DNA of 64,000 nucleotides from Thiotrichaceae bacterium (GCA_011391085.1 JAABRD010000017.1:1-64000), one strand, 5' to 3'; positions 15,363 to 24,640 are shown, counted from the stretch's first letter. Notes: a model not told the origin generated them from the letters alone. Numbers and translations are program-made.

Positions 15363-18059
15363 TTAGAACTTCGCCCCCGCCAACACCGGATTCCCAAACC
15401 ACGTATTGCGAATCTTCTTCCTTAGCATATCTATCGGGATGAGGATTGCCGCTAACAGGAGGACATGCACCCATTCATGGAACGTCAGTCCCACGGTCCG
15501 CATGATGTTACCGCCAAACGTAACCAGCAGAATTTGAATTACGATGATGCCACTGATCACGCTTGGAAAGATTTTATTCTCAAAGAAGTTCTCAAACAAG
15601 TTGAGACTTTGCGTCCGCGCATTGAACGTGTTGAATATGTGCATGAACACAAAGAAGGCAAAGAACGCGGTGAGAAAGTTAGCTTCTGCGGCCTTAGAAT
15701 CCAGTGGGTACCCACCCGCGAAAAGTTCAAAGATAAAATCTGAGGTCAGGAAGATGACACTCATCAATGCGGCGATGCCTCCATTGAGAAGAATCGCAGA
15801 CCACATGTCGTTGTTAATCAAGCGTTCATCCTTGGGAGTGGGTTTTTCCAACATATAACGTTGCAATGCCGGTTCGCCCGCAAAGGCGAGTCCCGCCAGG
15901 GTGTCCATGATGATGTTAATCCACAGCAGTTGAGTCATGGTCAGAGGCAGTTCAAATCCCAAAAATTGTCCGCAGAAAGAGACTAACACCGCAGATAAAC
16001 CAACAGTCAGTTGGAACACGATAAATTTGCGGATGGATTTAAACAAAGTGCGTCCGTATAACACGGCTTTGGTGATGGAGGAGAAGTTGTCATCCAAAAT
16101 CACAATGTCACTCGATTCTTTGGTCATCTCCGTGCCACTGCCCATGGCGAAACCGACATCGGCATTTTTCACCGCAGGCGCATCATTCACGCCATCGCCG
16201 GTCATGCCGACGACCCAGTTCATGTCTTTGGCCAGTTTGACGAGACGACTCTTATCGGTGGGGAAGGCCCGGGACACGACATACAGATGAGGTAGAATCT
16301 TCTTCACTTCGTCGTCCGATAAAGCGGCCAATTCAGTGGAAGTGAGAATTTTCGCTTGGTCATCCCCTTCTAACAAGCCGACATCTTTGGCAATTGCTTC
16401 CGCCGTTTCTTTAGCATCACCGGTAATCATGACGACATGAATACCAGCACTCTTGGCCAATTTTACGGCAGAGTAAGAGGTTGGACGTAGTGCATCACGT
16501 AATCCAAAAATGCCCAGCAACGTCAGTGAACTCGGCAATTCTTTGGTCTCCTTCAGAGGCATGTCGGTGACGGCTACCGCCAGTAAACGCATAGCACGTT
16601 TAGATAAACCACGCATCTCGTCATCCAAGATATTTTTGTCAGTCAAAGGTACGGCTTGCCCGTCAGCGTTGATGTAGTGAGTACAATTTTTCAAGAGGAC
16701 TTCGGCAGCCCCTTTGACTAGGGTGAGATTTTTCTCGCCTTGGACTTGGGTCGCAGAGAATTTGCGACTGCTGTTAAAGGGGACCACCTCGACAATATCA
16801 ATCTCCTGTTCCTGTTTCAACAAGGGTGTGACAAAACGCAACATCGCTTGGTCAGTACGGTCTGCGCCTACCATTTTCGGTAGGACCGGGTCACTGAGGT
16901 CAATGACGGCACTGGTATTATTCCGCAACGCAAAGGCAATCAGATAGCGCAACGTCTCAGGCAGGTTCTCCAACTTCTGATGGTGCTGACCATTTCCCAT
17001 CACCACCTCCTCCACGGCCAACTGTCCCTGCGTCAGCGTCCCCGTTTTGTCGCTAAACAAAATGGTTAAACTCCCCGCCGTTTCAATGCCTAACAGTTTG
17101 CGCACCAGCACTTTGACGTTGAGTAACTTTTTCATGTTCATCGCCAACACCATGGCAATGACCATCGGTAAGCCTTCAGGTACCGCGACCACAATGACGA
17201 TAATCGCCAAAATCATGGCCGTGAGGACATGTTGAATAATCAGCCCGGTTTCATGGGTGGCGAGATAACCTGTAATACCTCCTTCTGGTTGCCAAAACAT
17301 ACTGTTTCCAATAAAGGACAGGAAAATCACGACGGCACCAATATAGCCAAACATGGCAATATGTTTGCCTAACACCACCAATTTTTCTTGCAGAGGCGAG
17401 AGACGGTCTTCGGCGGAGAGAATTTCCTTCATCGTTTCCCCATAGCGCGTCTTATCGCCCACCGCGGTGGTACGCATCACGGCTTCTCCATCTTCAATCA
17501 GGGCGGCCCGAAACAATTTATGCTCCTCCGTTGCGGTCTCCTCCTTGACCTTTTCTGGCAAAGAGACTTTGTGAACGGCTTCGGATTCCCCCGTCAACGA
17601 GGCTTCATTGACTTCTAAGTGACCTGCGATTAACAGGCCATCCGAAGGAATCGTATCGCCCGGTTGCAAGAGAATGTGGTCTCCGACGACCAATTCGGTA
17701 ATATTGAGTTGACCGAGTTTGCCCTCGCGAAACGTTTTGACTTGAATGATGGAAGCCTCCTCCAACAATTTTTGGAAGGCACTTTCATTGCTATGTTCGG
17801 ACCAGGTTGCCACAAACGTGGCGATGACGACGGCCAAAGCAATGCCGACGCCTTCATACCAATGGGCGTAACCCAGGAAAGCTAGGACAATGGTAATGAT
17901 CAGTGCCACGACCAAGATGATGATAAGGGGGTCTTTGAAGTTGTCTAACAACTTATCCCAAAATGTTTCGCGTTCCATCGTGGTGATGGTATTGCTGCCA
18001 TATTGGGCACGAGACGCTTCCACTTGTTGGGAAGACAGACCTGTAAAGTTAAATTTCAT
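15363..18059 (-). CDS. PMCA-type Ca2+-translocating P-type ATPase
   Basis: The 898-residue protein shows the whole P-type plan: actuator loop LTGES near 155–159, the ion-site helix VPEGLP at 293–298, phosphorylation motif DKTGTLT at 337–343, the nucleotide-binding domain with KGAAEVLL, the hinge TGDGVNDAPA, and a six-helix C-terminal membrane domain. VPEGLP and the C-terminal helices (NIIMDTLAGLAFA) match the plasma-membrane Ca2+-ATPase subtype found in bacteria (TIGR01517-like). It should export Ca2+ from the cytoplasm. GAGG precedes the ATG. It is monocistronic. Confidence 0.88.
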   Translation of the reverse strand: MKFNFTGLSSQQVEASRAQYGSNTITTMERETFWDKLLDNFKDPLIIILVVALIITIVLAFLGYAHWYEGVGIALAVVIATFVATWSEHSNESAFQKLLEEASIIQVKTFREGKLGQLNITELVVGDHILLQPGDTIPSDGLLIAGHLEVNEASLTGESEAVHKVSLPEKVKEETATEEHKLFRAALIEDGEAVMRTTAVGDKTRYGETMKEILSAEDRLSPLQEKLVVLGKHIAMFGYIGAVVIFLSFIGNSMFWQPEGGITGYLATHETGLIIQHVLTAMILAIIVIVVAVPEGLPMVIAMVLAMNMKKLLNVKVLVRKLLGIETAGSLTILFSDKTGTLTQGQLAVEEVVMGNGQHHQKLENLPETLRYLIAFALRNNTSAVIDLSDPVLPKMVGADRTDQAMLRFVTPLLKQEQEIDIVEVVPFNSSRKFSATQVQGEKNLTLVKGAAEVLLKNCTHYINADGQAVPLTDKNILDDEMRGLSKRAMRLLAVAVTDMPLKETKELPSSLTLLGIFGLRDALRPTSYSAVKLAKSAGIHVVMITGDAKETAEAIAKDVGLLEGDDQAKILTSTELAALSDDEVKKILPHLYVVSRAFPTDKSRLVKLAKDMNWVVGMTGDGVNDAPAVKNADVGFAMGSGTEMTKESSDIVILDDNFSSITKAVLYGRTLFKSIRKFIVFQLTVGLSAVLVSFCGQFLGFELPLTMTQLLWINIIMDTLAGLAFAGEPALQRYMLEKPTPKDERLINNDMWSAILLNGGIAALMSVIFLTSDFIFELFAGGYPLDSKAAEANFLTAFFAFFVFMHIFNTFNARTQSLNLFENFFENKIFPSVISGIIVIQILLVTFGGNIMRTVGLTFHEWVHVLLLAAILIPIDMLRKKIRNTWFGNPVLAGAKF

Positions 18060-18125
18060 GGTGAGAAAACCTCTTGATATAATAAAGATAAAATCAGATT
18101 GTAATGAGAAATGAAAACGGGCCCC

Positions 18126-18390
18126 CCGGTGGAGTGGAGGCTTTAGCCGGTGGGGGTTGGCACCTCCTCCAAAATAGGGGCAACCCTCACCGGCTAAAGC
18201 CTCTACTCCACCGGGGCAACCCTCACCGGCTAAAGCCTCTAGTCCACCATGGCAACCGGGGTAACCCTCACCGGCTAAAGCCTCTAGTCCACCATGGCAA
18301 CCGGGGTAACCCTCACCGGCTAAAGCCTCTAGTCCACCATGGCAACCGGGGTAACCCTCACCGGCTAAAGCCTCTACTCCACCGGGGCAT
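18126..18390. repeat. family A palindrome with a 45-bp tandem array
   Basis: One forward arm (GTGGAGTGGAGGCTTTAGCC at about 18128) is followed by five reverse arms (CCGGCTAAAGCCTCTAGTCC). Three central units repeat with an exact 45-bp period (AACCCTCACC at 18218, 18263, 18308 and 18353), including the extra CATGGCAACCGGGGT. The array fills the gap upstream of the ATPase gene. A 103-codon frame through it is repeat-derived and not a gene. Confidence 0.9.
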
Positions 18391-18411
18391 TTTTTCCGCA
18401 GATTTGAAATG

Positions 18412-18984
18412 TTAGGTAATCAGTACTTCCTGCACTTCCTGCGTCGAACTTGCGTCTTGCTGTACAACATTAATCAGTTGTTCCAGCGTTTTCAGTCCCT
18501 TTAATGTCCCTGCCCGACTGGTATTCACCAATTTTGGCGAATCGCCCGTATTGTCAATGGTCGCCAGGCAACACACGTTGCCAATATCGCCGGTATCCAC
18601 GGTCACTGACATGCTTTTCCCCGTTTCATTGGTGAGGGTCAGATTCACGTCACTGTCTTTAAACCGGGCGGATTTTCCATGTTGCACCATGTTGTAGTCC
18701 CAGCAACATATCCATACAGACTTCATGTCGTCTAGTCGACAAATTTGCATGGTCTCTTCGTTATTCCCGCCTTTGTCGCCAACGCCTTCATCCTTGTTCA
18801 AACTCATGTAAGGAAAGGCGTTTAGATTACCTAAATCGCCAAAATACACGATGCCTTGTTTCCCGTCCTTGGTTTCATAAATCGTTGCCAGATCAAAATC
18901 CGCGGCGGTGGACCATTTCATCGAAATGGTTAGTTGTTGAAATTGGTCAATCCATGCGGCATGACCTTTTTGAGTTAGTTCCAT
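18412..18984 (-). CDS. TerD-like stress/tellurium-resistance family protein
   Basis: GAGGTG stands 3–8 nt before the ATG at 18984, so I prefer it to an upstream GTG. The 190-residue product shows the TerD fold signs: ADFDLATIYETKDG, FGDLGNLNAFPYMSL, and an acidic Ca2+-type loop EGVGDKGGNNEETMQICRL, then VWICCWDY and the second acidic strand. TerD proteins bind Ca2+ and occur with stress and phage-defence genes. It stands beside a Ca2+ pump but transcription is from its own region. There are unusually many Cys residues for the family. Confidence 0.65.
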   Translation of the reverse strand: MELTQKGHAAWIDQFQQLTISMKWSTAADFDLATIYETKDGKQGIVYFGDLGNLNAFPYMSLNKDEGVGDKGGNNEETMQICRLDDMKSVWICCWDYNMVQHGKSARFKDSDVNLTLTNETGKSMSVTVDTGDIGNVCCLATIDNTGDSPKLVNTSRAGTLKGLKTLEQLINVVQQDASSTQEVQEVLIT

Positions 18985-19062
18985 AATCACCTCATGTTAA
19001 CGTTTTTGTGAATGTCACAGTTTTATTATATCACATTTATATCGGGGTGCAAAGAAAAATTC

Positions 19063-19188
19063 AGGACTTACGCAACTGTTTTTGTAACTCGTGGAGTTGA
19101 CACCCCCCTAGCCCCCCCGCACGCGGGTGGGGAATGACTCCCTCCCCGTGTGCGGGGAGGGTTGGGGTGGGGTGAGTGCGTAAGTCCT
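19063..19188. mobile_element. MITE-like element with 12-bp terminal inverted repeats
   Basis: The ends AGGACTTACGCA (19063–19074) and TGCGTAAGTCCT (19177–19188) are exact inverted repeats flanking a GC-rich core (CCCCCTAGCCCCCC…CCCTCCCCGTGTGCGGG). No transposase is inside. A second copy with the same left end and core starts at 62185 but has lost the right end. Two copies with shared ends are what a non-autonomous transposon would leave. Confidence 0.75.
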
Positions 19189-19337
19189 AAAATTTAAAAA
19201 AAAAAATGTTAAATTAGAAATTAATAATTTCTTGAGACGATTTTCAAGGTAATCGTGTGGAGTATTAGGAGTATTGGATGCGTCTTTGCTCAAAGCATAA
19301 CAATCAGCAGGCACTTAACCCCCCCAGGAATCTAACC

Positions 19338-19391
19338 CAGGAGTCCTTCGCTGTGCTTTGTACGTGACCAAGCTACGCTTCGAACTCCTGG
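19338..19391. repeat. family B palindrome (diverged)
   Basis: A degraded copy of CAGGAGTCC…GCTTTG / CAAGCTACGCTTCGAACTCCTG just downstream of the mltD stop at 19401. Its position after a gene end is shared by several other copies in the window. Confidence 0.75.
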
Positions 19392-19400
19392 GGTTGTGTA

Positions 19401-21014
19401 TCACTTCCTCACGGTTAGTTGTCCAACTGAGTCGTCTTCTCTGAAAAATGGCGCAGTTGATGATTGTGGCACCGGCAAGGGAGTGACGCCCACTGTGGGA
19501 GGCGCTGGCACGGTAAGAATGGTGCCTGCCTTAATTAAGTTATTTGGCAAACGATTCAGCAGACGTAATTGAGTGACTGACGTTCCGTAGCGATTCGCGA
19601 TGTGTTCCAAAAATTCGCCTTTACTGACGACATGTTGTTGAGTTTTTGCCTCTGCGGTTGCAGGCGGTTGCAAAGACATGCCTGGCACCGTGGCAGAAAA
19701 CGACGCTAACGAATTATTAGCGGCAACGAAATTGACATTACTGAGTCCGTTGCCATAAGTCAGCGTTGTTGGTAGCCGTTGTGGCAAATTAAGTTTGGCC
19801 AGGCGTTGCTTAAACAAATGGGCCTTGTGAAGTGGTAATGTCAACTTTTGAGGACCATCTGGGGTCGTGACTCCTTGGCTATAACCGGCATTGAGACTCA
19901 ACACGTCTGTCGCAGACAGTTCTACAAGCTGGGCCGCTAACGATAAACTGATTTGGCCTTCGAACTCGACCTGCTTCAAGTATGGACTGTCAGGAATCGA
20001 GGGCAGTCGAATCCCATATTCTTGGGGATTGGCAATGACTTTGGCCAATGCCAGTAATTTGGGAACATACCAACGGGTTTCTCTGGGTAACTCTAGTGAC
20101 CAGAAATCGGTGGGTTTGCCTCGCGCCTCATTCCGGCGAATGGCTTGTTTCACATTGCCTTCCCCGTAATTGTAAGCGGCCAGTGCATTTAGCCAATCAC
20201 CGTCAAAGAGGTCATGGAGTTTTTCCAAATAATCCAAAGCGGCTTCGGTAGAAGCAATAATGTCGCGCCTTCCGTCATACCAGGCAGTTTGTTTGAGACC
20301 ATAGTCTCGGCCGGTATTTGGGATAAATTGCCAAAGACCTGCGGCCCTTTTAGGCGAGGTGGCAAAGGGTTCAAAGCCACTTTCGATAGCAGGTAACAAG
20401 GCAATTTCCAATGGCATTCCGCGTTGTTCCACTTCGGTCACGATGTGGTACAAATAGGGTTTTGCCTTGAGAGAAATATTCTCAAAGTAACTCGGATGGT
20501 TGACATATTTCTCTAGCGCCCGTTGGATGTAGCTATTGTCAACCACTTCCAACTTATAACCATCGCGGATACGGCACCACAAGTCAAATTTTCCAGAGGG
20601 TGGTGGCGCCTGGTTTTTACTAGGGCCATTGTTCAACTGGTCAATTTTGAACAAGCGTGTGGGTGTCCATAAGCGCGAACTGGGTTTCTCGTTCCTGGTT
20701 TCAAGCAGTCCTTGGATAGGGACTTCTTCTTGTACTAACTCAACTGTCGCCAGCGGAGAAAACAATGTTTGACATTGTTCCGCAGGCGCTGCTGACAAAA
20801 AGTCCAGGTCAGTAGGGTCATCGTATAATTCATGATCCGAATGGGCATACGAATTATTTTTACGAGGATTTACCGCCCCGATATGTTTTACCGCCCCTTT
20901 GGTCGAAGGGGTGGCAGTATCACCAGAGTTTTCATCTGGTTTGGTAGCAGTGCTGCTACAGCCATAAAGGCTTGCAGTGGTTAACAGTAGTAAAAGTGTG
21001 TTGTATGTTTTCAT
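19401..21014 (-). CDS. mltD: membrane-bound lytic murein transglycosylase D
   Basis: The 537-residue lipoprotein (LLLLLTTASLYGC, Cys19) has an SLT domain with the catalytic Glu211 in LLPAIESGFEPFATS, the AGLWQFIP and GLKQTAWYDGRRDI motifs, and NALAAYNYGEGNVKQAI, then a single C-terminal LysM (QHVVSKGEFLEHIANRYGTS…). E. coli MltD has two LysM units; only one clear copy plus a weak earlier one (FEGQISLSLAAQLVELS) is seen. It cleaves peptidoglycan glycan strands from the outer membrane inner face. Confidence 0.92.
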   Translation of the reverse strand: MKTYNTLLLLLTTASLYGCSSTATKPDENSGDTATPSTKGAVKHIGAVNPRKNNSYAHSDHELYDDPTDLDFLSAAPAEQCQTLFSPLATVELVQEEVPIQGLLETRNEKPSSRLWTPTRLFKIDQLNNGPSKNQAPPPSGKFDLWCRIRDGYKLEVVDNSYIQRALEKYVNHPSYFENISLKAKPYLYHIVTEVEQRGMPLEIALLPAIESGFEPFATSPKRAAGLWQFIPNTGRDYGLKQTAWYDGRRDIIASTEAALDYLEKLHDLFDGDWLNALAAYNYGEGNVKQAIRRNEARGKPTDFWSLELPRETRWYVPKLLALAKVIANPQEYGIRLPSIPDSPYLKQVEFEGQISLSLAAQLVELSATDVLSLNAGYSQGVTTPDGPQKLTLPLHKAHLFKQRLAKLNLPQRLPTTLTYGNGLSNVNFVAANNSLASFSATVPGMSLQPPATAEAKTQQHVVSKGEFLEHIANRYGTSVTQLRLLNRLPNNLIKAGTILTVPAPPTVGVTPLPVPQSSTAPFFREDDSVGQLTVRK

Positions 21015-21290
21015 AGCAATTTGATACTACGAAAAGAAATTACAAAGTTCAATAGGTATAGTATATAATTTTTTTCTAACATTCTAATAGACCGGGTTTG
21101 TATTCTTTAAAACAACTAGCAGGATTAATACCAATTGTGTAGATCGGGCATGAGATGGCGTGCAAATAATATTTTTTTATCATGGAATAATTTGTCTATT
21201 AAGGTGCGCCGGACCTGTCAGGTCTTGTGAAGGCTTTGGAGTAGAGTGGTAAATAAGAGGCTTACGCCGGCGGTAAAGAATTAAAAGAGT

Positions 21291-21459
21291 GGTGGACTAG
21301 AGGCTTTAGCCGCAATGCCATTAAGTTAAGGAATATCCAGCCAATGTAGGGTGGATTAAGCGTCAGCGTATCCACCAGTTTCGGGGATGGTGGATACGCT
21401 AACGCTTAATCCACCCTACCTTAACTTAATGGCATTGAGGCGTTAGCCTCTAGTCCACC
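21291..21459. repeat. nested palindrome: family C inside family A
   Basis: Outer arms GTGGACTAGAGGCTTTAGCC (from 21292) and its variant complement ending at 21459 enclose a TGCCATTAAGTTAAGG / CCTTAACTTAATGGCA pair, which encloses a family C palindrome at 21346–21419 (GTAGGGTGGATTAAGCG… / …CGCTTAATCCACCCTAC). Three shells of symmetry are thus stacked. It lies in the 755-bp gap before nuoM; the rest of that gap (21015–21290, 21460–21774) shows nothing I can name. Confidence 0.9.
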
Positions 21460-21774
21460 TGTATTTATTTCACGGAGGTTTTCATACTTTGTGTGCAACA
21501 CCATCTAAAACGGGTTTTGGAACGCTACTCTCAAAATGTGGACTAACAGATGGACAACTTCTAAAAAATTGCCAAATCTTAATCCAAATCTCAAATCCCT
21601 TGACATTATTTTGACCAAGGTATTATACTGTTAACGGCTTAATTTCCCAGGCGTTTCGTCTCATCATCATTTCACTTGCCTTTAATGGCGCGTCTGTCCG
21701 GGAACGAATCGTTTATCTTGCATCTCTCAACGTTTCATTCAACTTTACCTAATTTATTATAAGGAAACCATTAC

Positions 21775-23289
21775 ATGTTTGGAGAAAACTTCCCTTTACT
21801 CAGTCTGTTAGTTTGGCTACCCATACTCGGTGGCGTATGGTGTTTGTCAGCGGGTACTAATGAAAACGCCCGCCCCATTGCCCTCATTGTTTCATTGGCC
21901 ACTTTTTTGCTGTCATTGCCTCTCTATTTTGAATTTGATACCACCACCGCCGCTATGCAATTTAGCGAAAAACTCTCGTGGATACCTGCGTTTGGCATCT
22001 ATTACCATTTGGGTGTCGATGGCTTCTCGATGCCTCTCATTCTCCTCACAACCTTTACCACGGTTCTCGTCATCTTAGCCGGTTGGGAAGTTATCCAATA
22101 TAAGGCCGCCCAATACATGGCGGCATTTCTTATCATGGAAGGCCTGATGGTGGGCGTCTTCTCCGCATTGGATGCCATGTTGTTCTATGTCCTCTGGGAA
22201 GCGATGCTGGTACCCATGTTTATCATCATTGGTGTCTGGGGCGGGGCACGCCGGGTGTATGCAACGATTAAGTTCTTTTTATACACATTCCTTGGTTCTG
22301 TATTGATGTTAGTTTCATTGCTGTACCTCCATTATCACGCCAACAGCTTTGCGATTTTAGATTTTCATAAACTCGCGATTCCCATGACGGCCCAAATTCT
22401 TATCTTCCTGGCCTTCCTCGTCGCCTTTGCCGTCAAAGTGCCTATGTGGCCAGTTCACACTTGGTTGCCCGACGCCCACGTTGAGGCGCCCACCGGAGGG
22501 TCGGTCATTTTAGCGGCCATCATGTTAAAAATGGGCGGTTACGGTTTCCTCCGCTTCAGTCTTCCCATCACACCAGATGCCAGTCGCGAATTAGATTGGT
22601 TGATTATTGCCCTGTCTCTCACCGCCATCATCTATATTTCCTTCGTTGCCATTGTCCAACAAGACCTGAAAAAACTGATTGCTTACTCTTCCATCTCACA
22701 CATGGGGTTTGCCACCCTTGGCTTTTTCATTGCCTTTGACATTTTTGAACAAACTCAATCGTTTAGCGGTGGGGCGATGGCAATAGAAGGTGGGATGGTA
22801 CAAATGATTTCTCACGGCTTTATCTCAGGCGCCCTGTTTCTCTGTGTCGGCATTCTCTATGACCGTTTACACAGTCGGCAAATTTCTGATTATGGTGGCG
22901 TTGTCAATACGATGCCGCGGTTTGCCATGTATGCCGTTCTCTTTGCGATGGCCAATTCGGGACTGCCGGCCACGTCTGGATTTGTCGGCGAATTTCTGGT
23001 CATTCTCAGCAGTTTTCAAGCGAATTTCTGGGTAGCATTTCTTGCTGCTACGATTCTCGTATTAGGCGCCGCTTACACCTTGTGGATGGTCAAACGGGTG
23101 ATTTTTGGCAGTGTTGCCAATGATGGTGTGGCTTCATTGACCGATATTAATATGCGGGAGACGGTGATCTTAGCCACCCTAGCGATAGTGGTACTCTTTT
23201 TTGGTCTATATCCTGCGCCCATGTTAGACGTGATGCACACGTCGGTGCAGAATTTGTTGACCCATATAGCGCAGTCGAAGGTGATGTAG
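21775..23289 (+). CDS. nuoM: NADH-quinone oxidoreductase subunit M
   Basis: The 504-residue membrane protein has 13–14 helices and the NuoM hallmarks: LGVDGFSMPLILLTTF, the key membrane Glu in LWEAMLVPMF, the helix with VKVPMWPVHTWLPDAHVEAPT, LKMGGYGFLRFSL, LKKLIAYSSISHMGF and the late NSGLPATSGFVGEF. It is the proton-pumping antiporter-like subunit of complex I. AAGGAAACC precedes the ATG. No other nuo gene is in the window and both flanks are repeat DNA, so it is separated from the usual nuoL-M-N order. Confidence 0.93.
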   Translation: MFGENFPLLSLLVWLPILGGVWCLSAGTNENARPIALIVSLATFLLSLPLYFEFDTTTAAMQFSEKLSWIPAFGIYYHLGVDGFSMPLILLTTFTTVLVILAGWEVIQYKAAQYMAAFLIMEGLMVGVFSALDAMLFYVLWEAMLVPMFIIIGVWGGARRVYATIKFFLYTFLGSVLMLVSLLYLHYHANSFAILDFHKLAIPMTAQILIFLAFLVAFAVKVPMWPVHTWLPDAHVEAPTGGSVILAAIMLKMGGYGFLRFSLPITPDASRELDWLIIALSLTAIIYISFVAIVQQDLKKLIAYSSISHMGFATLGFFIAFDIFEQTQSFSGGAMAIEGGMVQMISHGFISGALFLCVGILYDRLHSRQISDYGGVVNTMPRFAMYAVLFAMANSGLPATSGFVGEFLVILSSFQANFWVAFLAATILVLGAAYTLWMVKRVIFGSVANDGVASLTDINMRETVILATLAIVVLFFGLYPAPMLDVMHTSVQNLLTHIAQSKVM

Positions 23290-23327
23290 AAGAATCATCG
23301 GCAAACGGCCACCGGCTGAAGCCTCAC

Positions 23328-23466
23328 TGCCATTAAGTTAAGGCACGGTGGAGTGGAGGCTTTAGCCGGCCTTCGGTAGGCGCCCCGCAATTTGAGTGTG
23401 GGGTGATGCCTACTGCCGGCCGGCTAAAGCCTCCACTCCACCGGGATTTTCCTTAACTTAATGGCA
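23328..23466. repeat. nested palindrome of family A within TGCCATTAAGTTAAGG arms
   Basis: TGCCATTAAGTTAAGG (23328–23343) and CCTTAACTTAATGGCA (23451–23466) flank a family A palindrome GGTGGAGTGGAGGCTTTAGC…GCTAAAGCCTCCACTCCACC whose centre is GGCGCCCCGCAATT…GGGGTGATGCC. A near copy lies at 29185–29305. It fills the gap between nuoM and the M15 peptidase gene. Confidence 0.88.
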
Positions 23467-23538
23467 TTGCGGCTGAAGTCTCTAGTCCATCTGAATTTGC
23501 TTATGCGGGACTGGAGGCTTTAGCCGGGTTGCCACCCG

Positions 23539-24300
23539 CTAAATCTCCTTCCTATCCAATTCCTCAGCCGTCTTCACAAAATATTTATCCGCCAAATATT
23601 TCGGTTCATAACAACGTACATCCAAATGAATCCAAGTGGGCGCAATATTGGACGGTTCTAACGCCTTGAGGTTGTTGGCACCCCACCCAATTTGACAATT
23701 GCTTTTTTCCACCAACAGGCCACGAACGGCGTCACAACGTTGGCAATCGTCTCGTTTGTCATCTCCTGCGTTCATGGGAAAATCGAAGTCGAGGGCCTTC
23801 CCTAAATGATTAGTGGTCGTCCGACCTTTCTCTTCGTTTTTGATCCAGCACCGGTATCCAGAAGTGACTAGGGCTTCTCCCAAATCGGCCCCTCTCGTAT
23901 AGAATCGGATTGCCCGAAAGGTATGTAAAACGGCTTTATGGATGCCTGGATATTCACGTTTATGAAAGGCTTCTATCTGTGCTTTACCAGATAAAAATTC
24001 GTTTTGAAACCGATTTTGACCAAAGCCTTGACATTGGCAGTTAGAACATTGAAGTTTGGCAAAGTCAATGGGAAATTCTTGGGCAAAGCGATCTAAACCT
24101 TGATAAGTGGCTTCGTCAACAATTCCAGAAGGATTTTCCATCTTCAGGTAGTCACGTTGAAAGGTGATAACTTGTAGTTCTGTGCCAGGACCGAATTCAC
24201 CGTCCCATAGAGTGCCACGAAAACCTGCTAGACGCAGTTGGAGTTCTGCCACCTCAGGGCCTGTGGCACCTTTGGAAAGAATATTTGCACCGAAAGTCAT
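23539..24300 (-). CDS. peptidoglycan-binding M15-type peptidase
   Basis: The 253-residue protein begins with a peptidoglycan-binding domain (LSKGATGPEVAELQLRLAGF, FGPGTELQVITFQRDY) and ends with a D-Ala-D-Ala peptidase M15-type domain: SGYRCW, NHLGKALDFDFP (zinc His and Asp) and WIHLDVRCY (second His). A Cys pair cluster CSNCQCQGF links the domains and a CQRC pair occurs later. No signal peptide is seen, which resembles phage-type endolysin modules or cargo secreted by a contractile machine. Hydrolysis of peptide cross-links is the likely activity. Confidence 0.75.
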   Translation of the reverse strand: MTFGANILSKGATGPEVAELQLRLAGFRGTLWDGEFGPGTELQVITFQRDYLKMENPSGIVDEATYQGLDRFAQEFPIDFAKLQCSNCQCQGFGQNRFQNEFLSGKAQIEAFHKREYPGIHKAVLHTFRAIRFYTRGADLGEALVTSGYRCWIKNEEKGRTTTNHLGKALDFDFPMNAGDDKRDDCQRCDAVRGLLVEKSNCQIGWGANNLKALEPSNIAPTWIHLDVRCYEPKYLADKYFVKTAEELDRKEI

Positions 24301-24325
24301 AAGAGTCTCCTCATATTAGAAAACA

Positions 24326-24476
24326 TATAGTAATATTCCTATAAATTTGTACACTTCCACTGGAGCGCAATCAAAATTATTGCGCCGTGCGCCCGCTATG
24401 CTACGGCGCGATACCGCGCAATAATTCTGATTGCGCTCCAGCGGGAATCGTACAAATTTGAACGAATATTACTATA
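24326..24476. mobile_element. MITE-like 151-bp element
   Basis: Terminal inverted repeats TATAGTAATATTC (24326–24338) and GAATATTACTATA (24464–24476) are exact. Inner arms CTGGAGCGCAATCA…ATTATTGCGC and GCGCAATAAT…TGATTGCGCTCCAG continue the symmetry. There is no ORF. Solo copies of the 13-bp end are at 58831–58843 and 62316–62328, and inner-arm fragments occur near 30866 and 47315, so the element has moved and decayed repeatedly. Confidence 0.8.
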
Positions 24477-24497
24477 TTAGAAAATGGGCTATCAAAT

Positions 24498-24544
24498 CCA
24501 GGGGCCAAAGCGTAGCTTTGACAAAACTACGCTTTGGACTCCTG
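24498..24544. repeat. family B palindrome
   Basis: CCAGGGGCCAAAGCGTAGCT…ACTACGCTTTGGACTCCTG, immediately beside the MITE at 24326–24476 and about 100 bp upstream of the PAS-array gene. Confidence 0.85.
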
Positions 24545-24640
24545 TTTTAAAAAAAGTTCAAAGCGTTGATTAGCTAAAATACTATTTATACGTCAACAAA
24601 GACTTGTAGGAATTGCTAATTGACCACAAATAATTGATAA

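Noticed and set aside
18104-18415. 103-codon frame between the ATPase and TerD genes
   Set aside because: Made entirely of family A repeats (PHRLKPL repeated); no independent coding signal.
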